Assembly (NCBI GenBank): GCA_963678675.1
Contig: OY783193.1
Coordinates: forward strand, 1,247,501 to 1,311,500
Direction: 5' to 3'
Source of the DNA: Xiphydria camelus
Lineage: Eukaryota; Arthropoda; Insecta; Hymenoptera; Xiphydriidae
Length of the DNA: 64,000 bases
Shown in pieces: positions 43,801 to 59,849 of this stretch (position 1 is its first letter; every line of letters begins with the position of its first letter). Both the position numbers and the translations under genes were made by a program. Under the pieces are notes generated by a model. That model was not told where the DNA came from and ran no database searches. It was given only the letters and a program-made list of their open reading frames with translations.

Positions 43801-46800
43801 CAAACTCCCCCACACGTTCGCGCCGTCAAATCATCCTCCGAAGGAAAACTACCGCCGGAACGACGTAAGAACGAGGAAGACCCGAGCGTATCGACGAAAG
43901 CGAACGATCAATTATTTCTCTCGGGATTCGAGAGGGCCGGCCGCGTCCGCGGTAGCGTCCGAAACGGACTCGCAGGTTACGTAATTGCGGCAATAACGAT
44001 TTTTCTTCGCGGCCGGCCAGCCGCGGGAGGGCGGGCCGGCGTGGACGGTAGAAATGAAATTGAGAATCTCGTGACGAATGCGGCCTCGTGACGGACGCCG
44101 TTGAGTAAGACGGGATGATATGAGGCCGCGATATGTCATCCGTCTCTTTCTCTCTCACCCCTACCGTCCGCCGCGTCCGTATAGCAACGTCCTGCTTCCC
44201 TCTCTCCTCGTTGCCGTCACGCCATCGCCGTCACCGAGGCGCTCTCTTGATGGCTGGCAGAGATGACGAGTTGGTCCAGGGCTAGATATGCTCGTCACGT
44301 CTCCGGTTCGCCTTCCACGCCCGGGAACGGTGGCGCTTACCAGGGGGTTGGGCGGAGAAGAAGGGTGCGAGTGGAAGTGACGTTGACGGACGTTTGTCAC
44401 TGTCCCCGGGCAAATAATATCCAGCACCGCGCGCTGACGTATAACCCCCATCTCTGCCTCTTCTCCTCTCTCGTGTAGATACCCTGAACTACGTGTATAG
44501 GTGTCTGTGTGTATGTGTATATAGGTATAACTACTTCTGCTCCGGTGATGAGGGATGGTTTCTGGCTGTACATTTTCTCGTTCAACGCACCGCTACCATC
44601 ACCGCCACCGCCGTTGCCCTCTCACCCCCGCTCGTCCTCCTCTCTCTCTCTGCTCCTCTTGCAGTAGCAGCCGCACTGCCCCCTCGAGAAGGGATGAAAA
44701 GCGGCTGGAATTTATCGGCGGCCATTGGCACTTCCCTCTCGCTCTTTCGTACCGCGGTAATTGAGTACAGGCAACGGCGAACGGGGGTGGAAGGAAGAGG
44801 GAACGCGTAAACAGTTGATACCCCGCGGGCGTGTATGCAGATACGCATGTATATCGGTAGTCAGCCGGTCTATCCATCGCGCGGGTTCTCCCTGGAGGAT
44901 GTCGCGGCGGCGCGAGTAGCTGCCGACGAAGAGACCGAGCGGAATTTCAACGTTTGGTCGATCGGGTGGAAAGTTGAGTATGCGCGATGAAATAGCGGAT
45001 ATTCGTTTGGACGAAATCAATTTGATTTGAATTTATATTATATAATTTAGTGGAGGTTAGATAGAGTTAAATTTATTTGAATAAAAGAATTTTTATGTCG
45101 ACTAGAGAGGATAAATTTCGAAGCATAGGTATCTGTTGATATGCAATGGCGAAATTAAAATAATAATCAAATATAATTCGATACATTCGCTCGGATTTTT
45201 TTCTTACTGACCGGAAGCCCCAAGGGGAGATAGCAAGCCGAGTCCAAGTCGCGAACGATTCGCAGCGCGGGCGGGCGGAGGTCGCGGCAGTTGAAATAGC
45301 AGACGGGGAGGGGGTGAGCGGTATAGAGTAGTATCGAGCAGAGCGAAGGGAAAAGGTACCATAAAGGGAAGGAAAGCGGGGACGGTCCGGGGCCGGGAGG
45401 GAGGAAGGTCTTGGCGACAGCCGTCAATCGATTGTCAACCAGGTCAGCCGTCCAACCTAACCCGAACTCCTCGACCCCAGGACGACGGCCCCGTGTCATA
45501 CGCAACCCCCTCGGCGCATCGTTCGCGCGAGTACACCAAAGGAAAGCTACTCTTCGCCACCCCTTCTGAAAAAACCGGAAGGGATGGGCGGCAGGAGGGT
45601 TTTTAATGGAGCCTAATCGCAATCATCGCCGGGAACGAAGTCTTCACCTCGACGCGCCGGTCGTTGGAAAGCCCTCCAATTTTTTTCTCTCCCGCTGCCC
45701 TCTAATACACCTCGTTGCTGTTCGGTTTCGGGGAATCCCGTCTGGTCGCGGGCCTAATAAACTCGTGGCCTGTCATTAGGTCCGACGGATTCGGAGCGCA
45801 GTCGAGAGTCGTGCCCATCCGCGGGAAGGTTGTATCACCGCTAACCTCGATCGTCGTGTCCTCGTAGGATGAGAAGGGGAAGAAAGAGATCGTCGGAAGG
45901 AGCGCGACCCTTTCAGTTGCGCCTCGAGGGAGCGACCTCTGCGCCGTGCGGCGCGGCGCTTCTTCGTATTCCAATCATCTCCGATCCACTCAGAGTACCT
46001 ACCATTATTTTTCTACCCGTTAACTTCTCGTCGACAGAGAAATGATCGACGAACCGAAATGGCAGCGGGACCGATCGCTTAATGTGAACCCGTAAGGAAC
46101 TTTGCGTTTCGGGGAGGGGCGCGGAGTTGCAAAGTGGCGCAAACAGCGCGTCCCGGGTCGGTCAACAACTTCGTGCGAGAGACTGCGAGACGCGCGGGAG
46201 AAAGAGAAAGAGAGAGTGCGAAGGGGTAGATTGAAACGGGGCCAACGTAGCGCGTCGAGAGTACCCGGTATATAGGCGGTGGGCGAGGAGAGGGGTGCGC
46301 AAGGAGAGAGAGTCCGAGAGCCGTGAGAGGGGTGTAACGAGTCCCGGACGCAGGGTGACGAGCCGTCTCCTGGAGTGACGGGTCGACGCGGCCCTCCCTC
46401 TCACCCCTTCGCGGCCCACCCCCACTCCGCTCGGACGGTGGAGTTCCGTAGCGTCGCCTCTCTCCACGCCGCCCGGAGTTGCTCTAGGTGTACGGTGTAC
46501 ACCGAGACTGGCCGCGGGGAGGCAGAGAGTGGTGGGTGGGTGCCCCCAGCTCCATCTACCCCTTCCTCAACGATATCAAGACTGTCGTCCGACAGATCAA
46601 TGCTGTGAGCGGCGGCGACGACGCCTGGGCGTCCTCCTCCAACGTCTCGAGGACGGATGGACGTCGACGACGCTTTCGCGAGACCTCAACTCCGCCGGAA
46701 GGGGCGCAGGGAGGAGGAGGAGGGAGATCGACAGAGGAGAGAGACGAAAAGGACTCGCGTCTCGAGACCGCGCGGACGGGAAAAGGGTGAGCGGGAGTGA

Positions 46801-49800
46801 GGAAGCGGTGTGTACGCGATGTTTCTTCTCGGCGGAATTAAACTGCAGCGGAATCGAGAGGAAAAAGCTCAACGCGGAAAAAGAGGGCGAATCTCTGCTG
46901 CAACTTTCTCCGACGATGGGCTAATTGCGAATCGGTCGAGGATACTCATCCCTACGGTTCGTTTATCCCCCACTCGTCTTTCATCGCGATTACTTTTTTC
47001 ATATTTCAAAGAGTCCTCGATGCACCTCGACGTAACTCTCCCATCCCAGCTTTCCACGCCGAGTACAAGGACCCGTATCTCCATCGGCGAATCGAGCGCG
47101 TCTCGCGACACGACGGCGAATCAGAGGCGAGGGCCGATCACGCGACTGACGCGGGGCAATATCAGCTCGCGTTTCGAATGAAAAAAAAAAGAAGGAGTCG
47201 GTGGAATAGCGGCGTTCGGACGGGCGAGCGAGCGAAAAGCCCACCCTCATTGCATATTCAGCGACCAGGCGGGAGGATTTTGTCTTAAACTCCCATTCGG
47301 GCGGAGAGGCGGCAGGGAGTGACGTCCCCGGAGACCCGCGACAACCAGTCACTCGGTCCTCCGGACTTCTGGATATCAGGCCGAGGTTTATTGGTTTCCG
47401 AGCGCGCTGCCGTCCGCGCGCGCGCGCGCACGGACGCTCGGGGGGATGGGCGCACACGTGCACGCGTGGTTTTAGTTAACAGACCGTGGTCGCGGGAGGG
47501 GCGGCAGGGCGCGGGCGTAGGTCGTTGGGTTGGAAGGCAGGGGTGACAGGGTGATTCGGTGACGTCGAGTTATTCAAGCCCGAGACGTTCGCTTCGCTCG
47601 GCCGGAGCAGCCCTTGGCTGACCGTATAACGCGAGGAGAATTCGCCCCCCGCGCGCGCGCGCACACACACACACACACGCGCGCGGGCTCTCTACGCGGG
47701 CAACCCCATCGGACGACCCTGCACATTCCGCGCGTTTTCTCCCTCGCGTCCTCCTCTTGGCAGCGTCCACTGTCCGCCCGCGGAACGATAGCGGGCCGTG
47801 ATAAAACTAACCCGGTGCTCGCGAGAGTCTCCCTCCTCTCCATTGACTCTGTTCGCGGGGAGGAACGCGGTGATTAGGTGGCGTGCTCAAGGCGGACACC
47901 GATTTAGTGTCGGGGGTGAGATAAGTGCGCACTACGCGAGAGCGCGCACGCGTTCGTGTTGGTGCGGATGAATGTACAATATATTAAAGGCAAATTATAT
48001 GCGAAGAGTGGGTATACTGTACACGCCACGCGTACGTGAATGTTAAAAGCGCGACCGGTAGAAAAATAGGTTTATTTCGTGAAATGCGGGAGAACCATTT
48101 CCATCGATAATTATCATACGCGATCTTTAATCTTTGACGGTTAATATTTTTGCTCTCCATGTCGATGTCGAATGATAACTAAAAAATACAGAAAATAAAT
48201 TGTACCCTCGCCTTATTGCAGTAGGTACACGACGATGTATTCCAAATATTACGCACTGCGTAAAAAGAAGCTTCCGCCCTCCCATTCGCGAGAGACTAAT
48301 CTTCGGAAAGGGGCGATCGCGAAGAGCGAACGTAGGTCCCGTTCGATCCGCCGAGATCGAAGCGACGGACGAGACAGGGTGACTAATTAAAAATATCGCG
48401 AGGGGAGAGGGCGTTCGCGCGCGGCATCGAGCGGCACTCGCTTTAACCCTAGGGGTGAGACGCGGGCAAATGAGAAACGTCACTTCGAAATTCGCAGGAC
48501 GACGGGGCTGACAATCGGTAAGCGCGACTTCGCCGAGATAAAGGCGAGCGCGCGGAGAATCGGCCGGGAGAAATGTGGGTGGGAAACGGGGAGGGCGGAG
48601 GTGGGATGCGTCTGGACTGGCTACCGTTTCAACCCCCCTCCCTCCGCGCCGCAGCCAACGGATTTGACAGTTGATTTACGTATAGGGTGTCGCGAAGCGC
48701 CGTAATCTTGGCCATTGTCGAGCGGGGAAATCGATTTCGCTCGTCATCGCGCTCGCGCTCGCGCGCACGAACCATGAATGAAAAAAAGCCCTCGTCCTGC
48801 GAATCGCGAAGTTGACGAAATCGTCGGAAATCTTGCGATCGATCTACAAAAAAAAATCTAAATCAGGCAATTAGAATAATCGATTTTAAATCACGGTAAT
48901 CATATATTAGTCACATACCGCTGCATAAAGACAGCGATACCTTTGCTTCGTCAACAAGACGCATCGTCGATATCCACGATTCTCAATATTTCCACAGTAT
49001 TCAATTGCCGAGTCAACGATACTTCTCCACCGGCTCTCCTTCCGGTACTCGCGAGAGACGCGACACCAGCGATATAGGTACCATCGTTCGCCACGCTGCG
49101 CACCCCGACACTAATCACGCGTCGTATCGAACCCCGTATCGGTCACGGCATCCCCCCTCCAAGCTGGAGCGTTCCGTTACGATTACAGGGGTCGAAGTAG
49201 AGGCGGTGGCGGCGGGGGTGGGCGCGAACGTGAACCTGCAGTGACGGCGAGAGAGATCCGCGAGGAGAGTAAGAGAGAAGTGGGTGGAGAGGGGGGCTGT
49301 TTCATCTGTCACCTGCAGACGCCGCCTTCCTTTCCGTCATCGTCCCTCTCGCCTCACCCCCTCGCTCCCTTCCGCCCCCTTTAATAATAACAACAATAGA
49401 GCCCGGGCTAGTGGCGGTCGGTCGGCGCGTCCTGGCATGTACGGGGGGTGGTGAAGAAGGGGGACGCGGGTCGCAAGACGGCCGTGTCACGTCCGCTTCC
49501 AGCCTCGACCCACCCCTACCGCCGCCGCGTCAACCACCCTCCGCCCTCTCCCGCGCGTCCGTCCGTCCGTCCGTCCGTCTCACGAGCGACCCTTATTACA
49601 CGTCGCGGGTCAACTTCATCACGGAACGTCGTGCCGTGTCCTGGGCGCCACCACCTACGGCTCTATACTCGCGCACGCGCGCGCGGGTGTATCGGACACG
49701 AGGACTCGGTTCTTTGAGTACAGACGAGGGGATTGGGTGTGGATATAGAAGGCGCGCGCGTGGCTTTGGAGTTTGAAATGTGGATTCTCTCTGTGCTGGA

Positions 49801-52612
49801 TTTTGGTGATGAATATCTGTGTGAGCAGTTGGTGAGCGTGCAACTTATCTTGTATGTTTGTGTGTGTGTCGGAGCTTGCGATTACGTATAGAGGGTTGCG
49901 TCGTGAGTATGTGGTCGCCGATTTTGGGATGTTAGTATTATTTCGATTATAGGGCATGAGTCGCGGTGGCTGGTACTATCAGAGGAAATGACAAAACGAT
50001 CGAGAACTTGACATTTGGCCAAAATTCGAAAACTCTGGAATCGATCGTTCGACCACTCTATATCTGACGTATTTTTCTGCGCTGATTACGAAAAGCACGG
50101 TTATCAGATCCGTGTCTCATGGAAAGTATTGAACATCGGCAAGTTTATGTAGGAGAAGATTATTTTTTCACAACAAATCATCGAGATATCTCGATTTCCC
50201 TGCGAGACTTCCTCAATAAATCCGTAATTTTCTGAATCGGCGCGAAAAAATACGTCGAACGGTGTGGTCGAGACGTCGATTCCAGAAATTTAAATTTTGA
50301 CGAAAAAAATCAAGGATTCATTCAATGTAGAAAAATATCCTCTTAATATATCGAGAAATTCGCATAACGAGGCAAAATGCAGTTGCACGATGCAGAATTG
50401 CGCTTGTACGTCTATGGACATCCGCCTATGCGTACTACAGATCGAGAACTAAAGTGTATCGAGCGTGCATCGATTCGATCGACACGTCGCGCGTATCGCG
50501 GAAGGCCGCTGACACAGAATCGGTCGGGGACTTATTATTTATAGTGCGTACCTACGCGAAGAACTCGTGCGTCTGCAGCACGTCGCCGTGCGTGGGCAGC
50601 GGAGGCTGTGCGTGCCAGGCTGTCACTACCGGTTATGTACCGGCGCGTGTGCGAAGATGCAGGTACGACACACGTATGCATACAGCGCGAAACGCGCGGT
50701 GCGGAGAATTCTCACACTCGCGCACGGAACCCGAACACGACTCTCTCTCCCACCGCGGCCAATCGGGACCCTCGGCGCTCTCGGGAATATTAATTTGGTG
50801 GATGCGGATGTTGAATCGTCCGTCCGTCCTCCCCACCTTTCCGCAGTCGCAAATAATGTACAACTCCGGCGGTAGGTAGAACTGTACGTATATGACGCAT
50901 GTATAATGCATACTTGCCCTCGTCGTTAGCACATTGCGGCAGGTGCGCGTGATGATACCGCGGCTAGGACGAAAGGAGCGGAGGGCAACTCGTATTGACT
51001 CGATGAAATTATTTCCACCGGATAAATTCCATTATTTCATATGTAGCGAACAAACGTTTTGATTGGCAAACATTTTTCTATTAACGGACGAATCATTTGT
51101 CTAATTCTGATTTGACGGGTAGGTTACATTAGATTACGCAGGTTATTTCAGACTCGTTGAAAATAACGGTGTGTTGATAAATGTGATTAAAATTTTTCAA
51201 TGTCACATTTTCGATCGTTACATCCTGTACTACATGCGATGCACGAAGGACTGCGTTCGGAGCTCGAATTAAATTTCATCGATCCGATTACTTCTTTTTT
51301 GCGGCACACTTTTCCGTGTACCGTATGCACATGGTAGGGGGGGGGGGGGGGGCGCATACCCGGCGAATAATGTTTGCATTTTAATACGGACGATATTCGA
51401 CGGCGCATAGTTTTATGTTAATAATTGCCGCGGGCGAGTGTCACGTAGTCAATTAACGTCCGATAATAATTAGAGAGGCAAAATTTGCCGATGGTCCTTC
51501 CTGCAGGATTTTCCGCAGCGTGGAATCTCTGCACGCGCTCTGTGTAATACTCACTGTTTAACCGCTCGCTCGCAATGTAATGTACGGGATTTATTTCAGA
51601 ACCATGAGAGAGGCTTACCTGAAACAGAAAAAAAAGAGAGCGTGTAATTTATAATATACTTTCGAGCAAATATTCGAAATCGATCGCTAAGACTGCTCAG
51701 ATTTAACGCGATCTGTAATTATACCCATTTTCTTGACTTTTCCGTATTCCGTAAAATTGCCTGTTGATTTCGAGATTATCGAGTAAAATATCTTTACTTT
51801 AAAAATTTTGTTTTAAATGTACAATAAAACGCAGACGAGGACGACGATTCATTTTTCTCAGTGCGACAAGAACTCGTGTTCGACCCGAAGATCCTCGCGA
51901 GTAACAAACGCGCTCGTCGCGGTCGCGTGAGTAAGGAGCACGCACATGCCGCTAACGAGGGTACAGTCGTCCATTAGCGGTAACGCGACGCGGTGGGGCA
52001 GAGACGAAAGAGAAAGACAGAGAGGAGGAGGAGGAGGAAAGGTGGCACCGAAAGCGAGCAGAACCGGCAGCAGACGGATAGTAATTAACCCGGCCGATTT
52101 CGCGAATCTGCCTTCCGAATGCAAAATGGGGCCACGCGACGGCCCGTCATTTTCAAGCGATCAAAAGCGCCGAACCTTGCGATATATAAAACGGAAATAA
52201 TTCAATTAGCGCGCACTAATGATGTAGCGTTATTTTCTTTTCGGAAAAGTAATTCAATCGGGCCCCGATGATTGAATTATTAATTGAATGACGCGTGCGA
52301 CCGGCGGAAATCGCACGCGTGCTCCGGCGTACGTGTATGTTTACGCGAGCGTGGGGATGCGTGCGGGGCGAAGGGCGGAGGAATTTGCAGCGGTCGCTGC
52401 ATCCTATCGGATGGCTCTGGAATTATAAAAATCATATGGGTTCTCTTATTCACGGTATTTATATGGTGAAGTTTGAAAATAAAATTTCTCGATTATTCTA
52501 GATTTTTTAAAATTCTTCTATTGATAGATATCATGGCTATAATTGGCGGTGGAAATTAGAAGTCGACTTAATTAAAATTATTCCTCCTGAATTCATTGTT
52601 ACACGGGTTAAA
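40856..52612. other. No gene recognised; GC-rich with one MITE
   Basis: One family A MITE lies at 41990-42238. Pyrimidine tracts (43130-43250) and CpG-rich sequence fill the rest. AT-richer stretches at 45000-45180, 49980-50350, 51000-51240 and 51360-51490 have no coding content. The last has TTTTATG and CAATTAA words that could be regulatory. Confidence 0.4.
41990..42238. mobile_element. MITE family A, copy 3 (best preserved)
   Basis: The first and last 25 or so bases are near-perfect inverted complements (CAGGGAAAAGGTCTAGTTGA at one end, its complement at the other). The arms extend well over 60 bases. The element is 249 bp and non-coding. The flanks show no clear target duplication. Confidence 0.85.
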
Positions 52613-52712
52613 GGTGGCTGGTATCGGTTGCAATAAGAATTTGGCCCCTCGTTTTCATAAACGGTAGAGAAAATAAGGGGCCAACTTTCCGTTACAATCG
52701 ACACCAGCCTCC
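52613..52712. repeat. Palindromic foldback of about 100 bp
   Basis: Arms of about 38 bases (GGCTGGTATCGGTTGCAATA...GGCCCCT and their complement) enclose a spacer of about 18 bases. No second copy noted. Confidence 0.7.
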
Positions 52713-52735
52713 CATAAACTGTTATTATTCCAATT

Positions 52736-52883
52736 AGATTCAACCACGATTATCTCGTTATCCATGGACTTTTGACCGATTTTGGTATAACCCTTTTTTC
52801 AAGATCGAAACAGGGTCTTCAAAAAAGTATTGTACCAATTTAGTTGAGAAATTCATAGATAACGGGATAATCGCGGTTGAAGC
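52736..52883. mobile_element. Foldback element, family F copy 3
   Basis: The arms are TTCAACCACGATTATCTCGT (52740 on) and its complement ending GATAATCGCGGTTGAA, with an inner TTCAAAAAAGTATTGTACC like copy 1. It directly follows another palindrome at 52613-52712. Confidence 0.65.
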
Positions 52884-53160
52884 CGATCGGAATCCTATTT
52901 CAAGACAGAGTTAGAGCGAGCGCTACGAGTGCGAGAGAGCGAGTGGTTATCGAGTACGCGAGAGGGAGCGAGAGCGCGAGCGGTCGATCGGGCCTCTATC
53001 TACTCGGGTTCCGCTACGAGCTAGTTTTGTTTACATCTTTCTATCGGTGTGTCGCAGTCGCTGTAGAGATTTTATTACCAAATACACACATGGAAGTCTC
53101 TCTGTACGTGACCAAAACTTGGAGCATTCGATTTCAGGTGCACGGATAACACAATGCACC

Positions 53161-53445
53161 CAGGGAAAAGATCTAGTTTAATACGAACCTATACCTATAT
53201 ATATATTATATACTATATATATAATAGAAAAATTTATCAGAGATGAATAGAGGAATTTATTCATATTGAATAAAAGTCTATTTGAATGAAATAGATGTTC
53301 TCTACTAGGTTCGTACTCGATTAAAAATATGTGCAAAACATGTATCTATCTAATTTAAATAGACTTTTCTTTGATTTGAATAAATTCTCATTTATCTCTG
53401 ATAAATTTTTCTATTAGATCCGCATTCAACTAGACCTTTTCCCTC
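53161..53445. mobile_element. MITE family A, copy 4 with an AT-repeat expansion
   Basis: This copy has the same ends as the one at 41990-42238 with a few changes. A TATATA-rich stretch of about 35 bases has expanded inside the left arm near 53190-53227, right where the GAACCTA block is interrupted. No coding potential. Confidence 0.8.
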
Positions 53446-55275
<1,830 letters not shown>

Positions 55276-56250
55276 AAAGAAAGAGAGGAAAGAGGGAAGG
55301 CGCAAAGGAGGGGAGAAAATAACGCGGAGCCGTTCGCGCGCACCTCGGTAAAACAATTTCCGGCAAATGGAGTGTGGCCGATTCGGGTGACGCACCCGGT
55401 ATAGGTGGCCCGAATTGACTGTATCAGAGCGCGTCCACATCAATTCCTAATTGGTTTCAGTCATCCGTCGAAGCGGGGCGCTCGTCCAGCTCGTTACGCG
55501 TACCTACATACACGTATACGAGTGCGTGTCCGTGGGTGTACCTGTCGCTTAAGCCGCGCTTACACCTTCGGGATTTGTCGCTGAAATAAAACGCGACGCG
55601 TTGCCATCGGTGAGACGACTGGCGTCCGAACGAGCGAATCCCTAAAAGTGTCTACGTATTCCGGAGAATCGTAGACTCGCGACGAAGGAGTTTTCTCATT
55701 ACGATAAGCAGATTCTTTCAAGATTCTGTATTCTCCGGATGATGACGGCAACTCCGCGAGAATTTCATTGTATCGCCGCTGAAACTTTTAACGCATACTC
55801 GGCCGCTCGGCGCGACCGAACGAAGGAGGAACGAGTAATAGGCGATGAGGCAGTTTACGAGAGAAGAAGCTTTGTCTCGCGACGGTTGACGGCCTTGAAT
55901 AATCTCGTCCACTGAAATTTGATCGACACCGGCCAAACGGATCGACCGCGCGCGGTGACGTTACACGGATGGCCCACATACGCGCGCCACCTCTCCATCA
56001 CCATCGAGTAGAGGAGAGAAGAAGGACGACGACGACGACGACGACGACGACAACGACGACGGTTCGCTCGCGCGTTCCAGCAAAGTCGACCGTATATAGA
56101 GCCGCGCGCGGCGAGGAGGCGAAGCGACCGCCGCGCGACGGCTGGGATAACTCGGAAAGTGTCAGAACGATAATCTGACGTCGGCAATGTGATGGACGGA
56201 ACAGACAGTCCACTCGTCCCGCGCCCCTCTCTTTCTCCGCGTCGGCGATG

Positions 56251-56281
<31 letters not shown>

Positions 56282-59200
56282 CTCGATGGAGTTCGACGTC
56301 TACTCGCCGTTGCAATCAAAAGAAACGCCGCCGTATAGACATTGCCGTCGATGCGGAAAGTCCTCGAAGCGAGTGGCCGAATATAAAAATGCGGAAAAGT
56401 TATTTTTCGCGCTTGGATTCTTCTATTTAATGCCGGAGAATTGATTTCTTCGATGGGTTCGTATTAATAAACGCGATTCGACATAATTTTTCATCGAGTC
56501 TCGCGGATCTCGGAAGCTCGTTTATACCTACACTGAGAGAAAAATCGCTGGCGCTTAAAAACGTCTTCTCCGATCAAAAATATGGTATAACTTCAAGATC
56601 GAGCTATGATTTTCTTCGTGCGAGAAAATACATATTTGACAGGCTCGGGTAATTGTTTCTTTTTTTGCGCAGGAAAAAACGTCTCGTTCCCAAAACGGTA
56701 TTCTCGAATCAAGTTCAAGAATATATAAATATTCTTCGATCAAAAATCTGTATTTTTGAAAATTTGCAAGATTATATGTTCGAGATACATTTTTATTGCA
56801 TTTTCTTGATTCGAGAAATATCTTGTTGCCACTAGTAATTAATTATCTCGGTGCGCCAGCGGTTACATACCGGAAGGAAAACGTCTCCGCATCCAGCATC
56901 CTTCGCTCCACCGTCACTCGCCCTCGGACGATCTCGCGAATCTTAATAAGGCGTCACTTGTTCGCCACAAAAACCTTTTAAAACGTCAACGCATCAATGC
57001 CAGCCACGCGGAGTGAGATGAGTTAGAGGTGGTGGCGGGAGGCTGAAGAGAGAACGGCACCGCCGCCAATAAAATGCAGCGGCGCGAAGCCGAGAGAGCG
57101 GAAGGAGGGTAGCGTCTGACTACGACGCGCGCGCCTCGCTGTCTGCTCTCTTACTCTTTCGAATATTAATTCCGTTAACCGTTCGTTCGCGTCGCGGGCG
57201 AAACGACCGACGGGACGAATTCGCGATGCATCGCGACGGCTCGATACGGACGAATCGATCGGGGTGGAAGGCGAGGGGCGGTAATTACGATGTAAGTGCG
57301 ACAGCGGTTCGTCAGAGCGACGCGCGCTTCGAAATAGCGAGGGAGATGTGCGCGGATATTTATCTCGGAGAGAGGGAGAGAGGGTTGGTTAGCAAATTCC
57401 GATGCTGCGAAAAGGGCACGCGAGGGGAGAGCGAAGGGTGAAAGAGGAGGAAGAAAAAGGAGAGCGAGAAGGGATTCTTTTACGTGACTCTTCGCGTCCC
57501 GCGGTAGCGTCTTCCTTTCGGCGAATACGATAAATCGAGCGGGTTGACGATTGCGGTTAACGAATTCGCGAGCGTGACGGGCTTATCCGTCAATGCGGTG
57601 GGAAGGAAAGAGCCAGTCGTCGATTTAGAAATTCTTCCATTCCGACTGAACGCGCTCGATGTATTGTATAAAAGGGAGAATCGAAGAAAGCAATAAGGGG
57701 GATCCGCCTCTTTACGAGGTTCCCGCCGATGCTTATATCCTCTTCCTGGCGAATATGACGAGAGCGAGAGAGAAGAGAGCGAGAAAATCAGGGTAGGGAG
57801 GCTCGCTCCTTATTACAGTCCGAAGTAGTTGAGGACCCACTCCCGCTCTCGCTCCGACAAAGAACCCGGCCTAAGGTATACGTACGCGGCGCGATAATAT
57901 CTAACGAAATTAGTTGTCCGGGGGGGGGAATTAAAAATGAGGGACCAGGCCCGGGACAAAAAAGCAGAAGGACACCCGCTGGCAGGTGGAGGACTGTATT
58001 ATTCCGTGTATCCTTATCACTCGGCCGGGCATAAATCTCTCGGACACGCAAATGCCGGAGCGTCGTGATCAAGCGTTCACTATTTTCTACCTCCGCCTCC
58101 GCCCCCCTCCTTGCGCGCGACTCCGCCGCCCCGGCCGCGCCGTTTCCTATCTATCCCGGCTCCTTTATGCCCATAAACACTGACGGATTTTTCTTTTGCC
58201 GCGCGACCGACTCGTTATTTACTCAAGCGTCCGGCGAAACGACCCGACATCGCTCACCGCGGCGCGGCGAGGACCCGTTCGCGCGCGCGCGCGCGCGCCC
58301 ACTACACCCCGTTCGCCCCCAAACGTTCACCCCGGGCCATTTCAATCAGTTAACAATCGAGCCACGCGACCCGCGCGCTTTCATAATTTTCTGATAGAAA
58401 TTTAGATACAGAGCGGTCGACGGCGAACTGACCACGACGCCTGACGATCCATCAGGCGCGCTTGTACACTCCCGTCGGCCCCTGCGCCTCGTTATCGCAA
58501 TCCCGACGATACGCCTCCGCGGTACAGCGGGGTCCTCGCGATCGGCGAGATCGGGCACTGTCCGCGTCGCGATACGAATTGAAATTGCCGTAAAAACGAG
58601 TCATCGTTGCGCCGCGGATAAATACGGTGATGGAAATTTCGATTGAGTAGTATAGCGACGAAATTATAATCGACTGTTATCAGACAGAGAGACGTTTCGT
58701 TCCAATCGAACGTTGCATCGAGTAGATTGAGAAAAAATTTAATTGTCCCAATAAAATTGTTTGCGTTGAAGGTTAAATTTCGTCAAACTAATCATTGTCT
58801 GTTTGATCGAATTGTATTTATTTGAAATAACTAAATTTGTTGGTTTCGTTCAATACAATTCGTTTTGTCAGCGGGTATAAGTCAAATCGACTTCACTGCT
58901 TTGTTAAATCGATCAGAGTTGGTTTGTTTCGATAAAAATGTTTGTCATATGTGAACAGTGGAAGTATAGTAATATATTAATCACGCGCTGAGAAACAAAT
59001 CTTTTAGAATGTTGAGGTTACGAGCGGTCAACTAAATGAATAGGTAGTTGTTTGAACAAATATTTACCTGGATTAAATTTTTGTTACTCAAATTGCATAT
59101 TTGTTGAAATAACTGTGTATTTAGCTGGCCGCCCCAAGAGATTATAGTTGGCAAATTTTGTTCTCAGTACGGAGGCAGATCGCGATTCTTTCCTTAAGAT

Positions 59201-59813
59201 GAAGAAAATAACGACTCTCGAAGTATAGCGCCGACCGCAATAGCGAGAAAACCGATATAGCGACGACTCGGACGGAACGATGGGTAGGTACCGCCGTCGA
59301 GTGGCCCCCTGGCTGCAGAGACCGCGGTATAACAAAGCGAGGAGTCCGAACAATGAGCTCGAACGGGCGCGATCTATCGCGCTAGTCTATCGGTGCGCGA
59401 TATTAGCCTTTTCTCTTCGATCGCCTCGTGTAACGTTCGTGATGTGGCGCGGCCTTGCAGTCCGTCCGTCCGTCGAGCCCGTCTCTGCGGTTCTTGAGTG
59501 GCAGCGACTCGTTCCATGCCTCTCGCTCAATCGTCGAGAGCTTGACAGCACGGCAGGCCTCGCGCGCGCTCGCGCGGCCCCGAGACCCTCTTTCGCCTCC
59601 TCCCATCCTCCGCGCTCGCCGTCGACCCTCGCGCGCGCGCGCAAAGCGCTCACAGCGAGCGCCCGCCGGCGTGTGAGAATGTCGAGGTGGCTCTCTCGCG
59701 CGTATTCGCACTACGCCTGCGCTCGGGCGGTCGCGCCTGCGCGTGCACTCGCACTCGTACGAATCTACCGGCCTTGCGGGGCGCGAGGTCCGCGCGTTGG
59801 TGGATGAGAGGAG

Positions 59814-59849
<36 letters not shown>

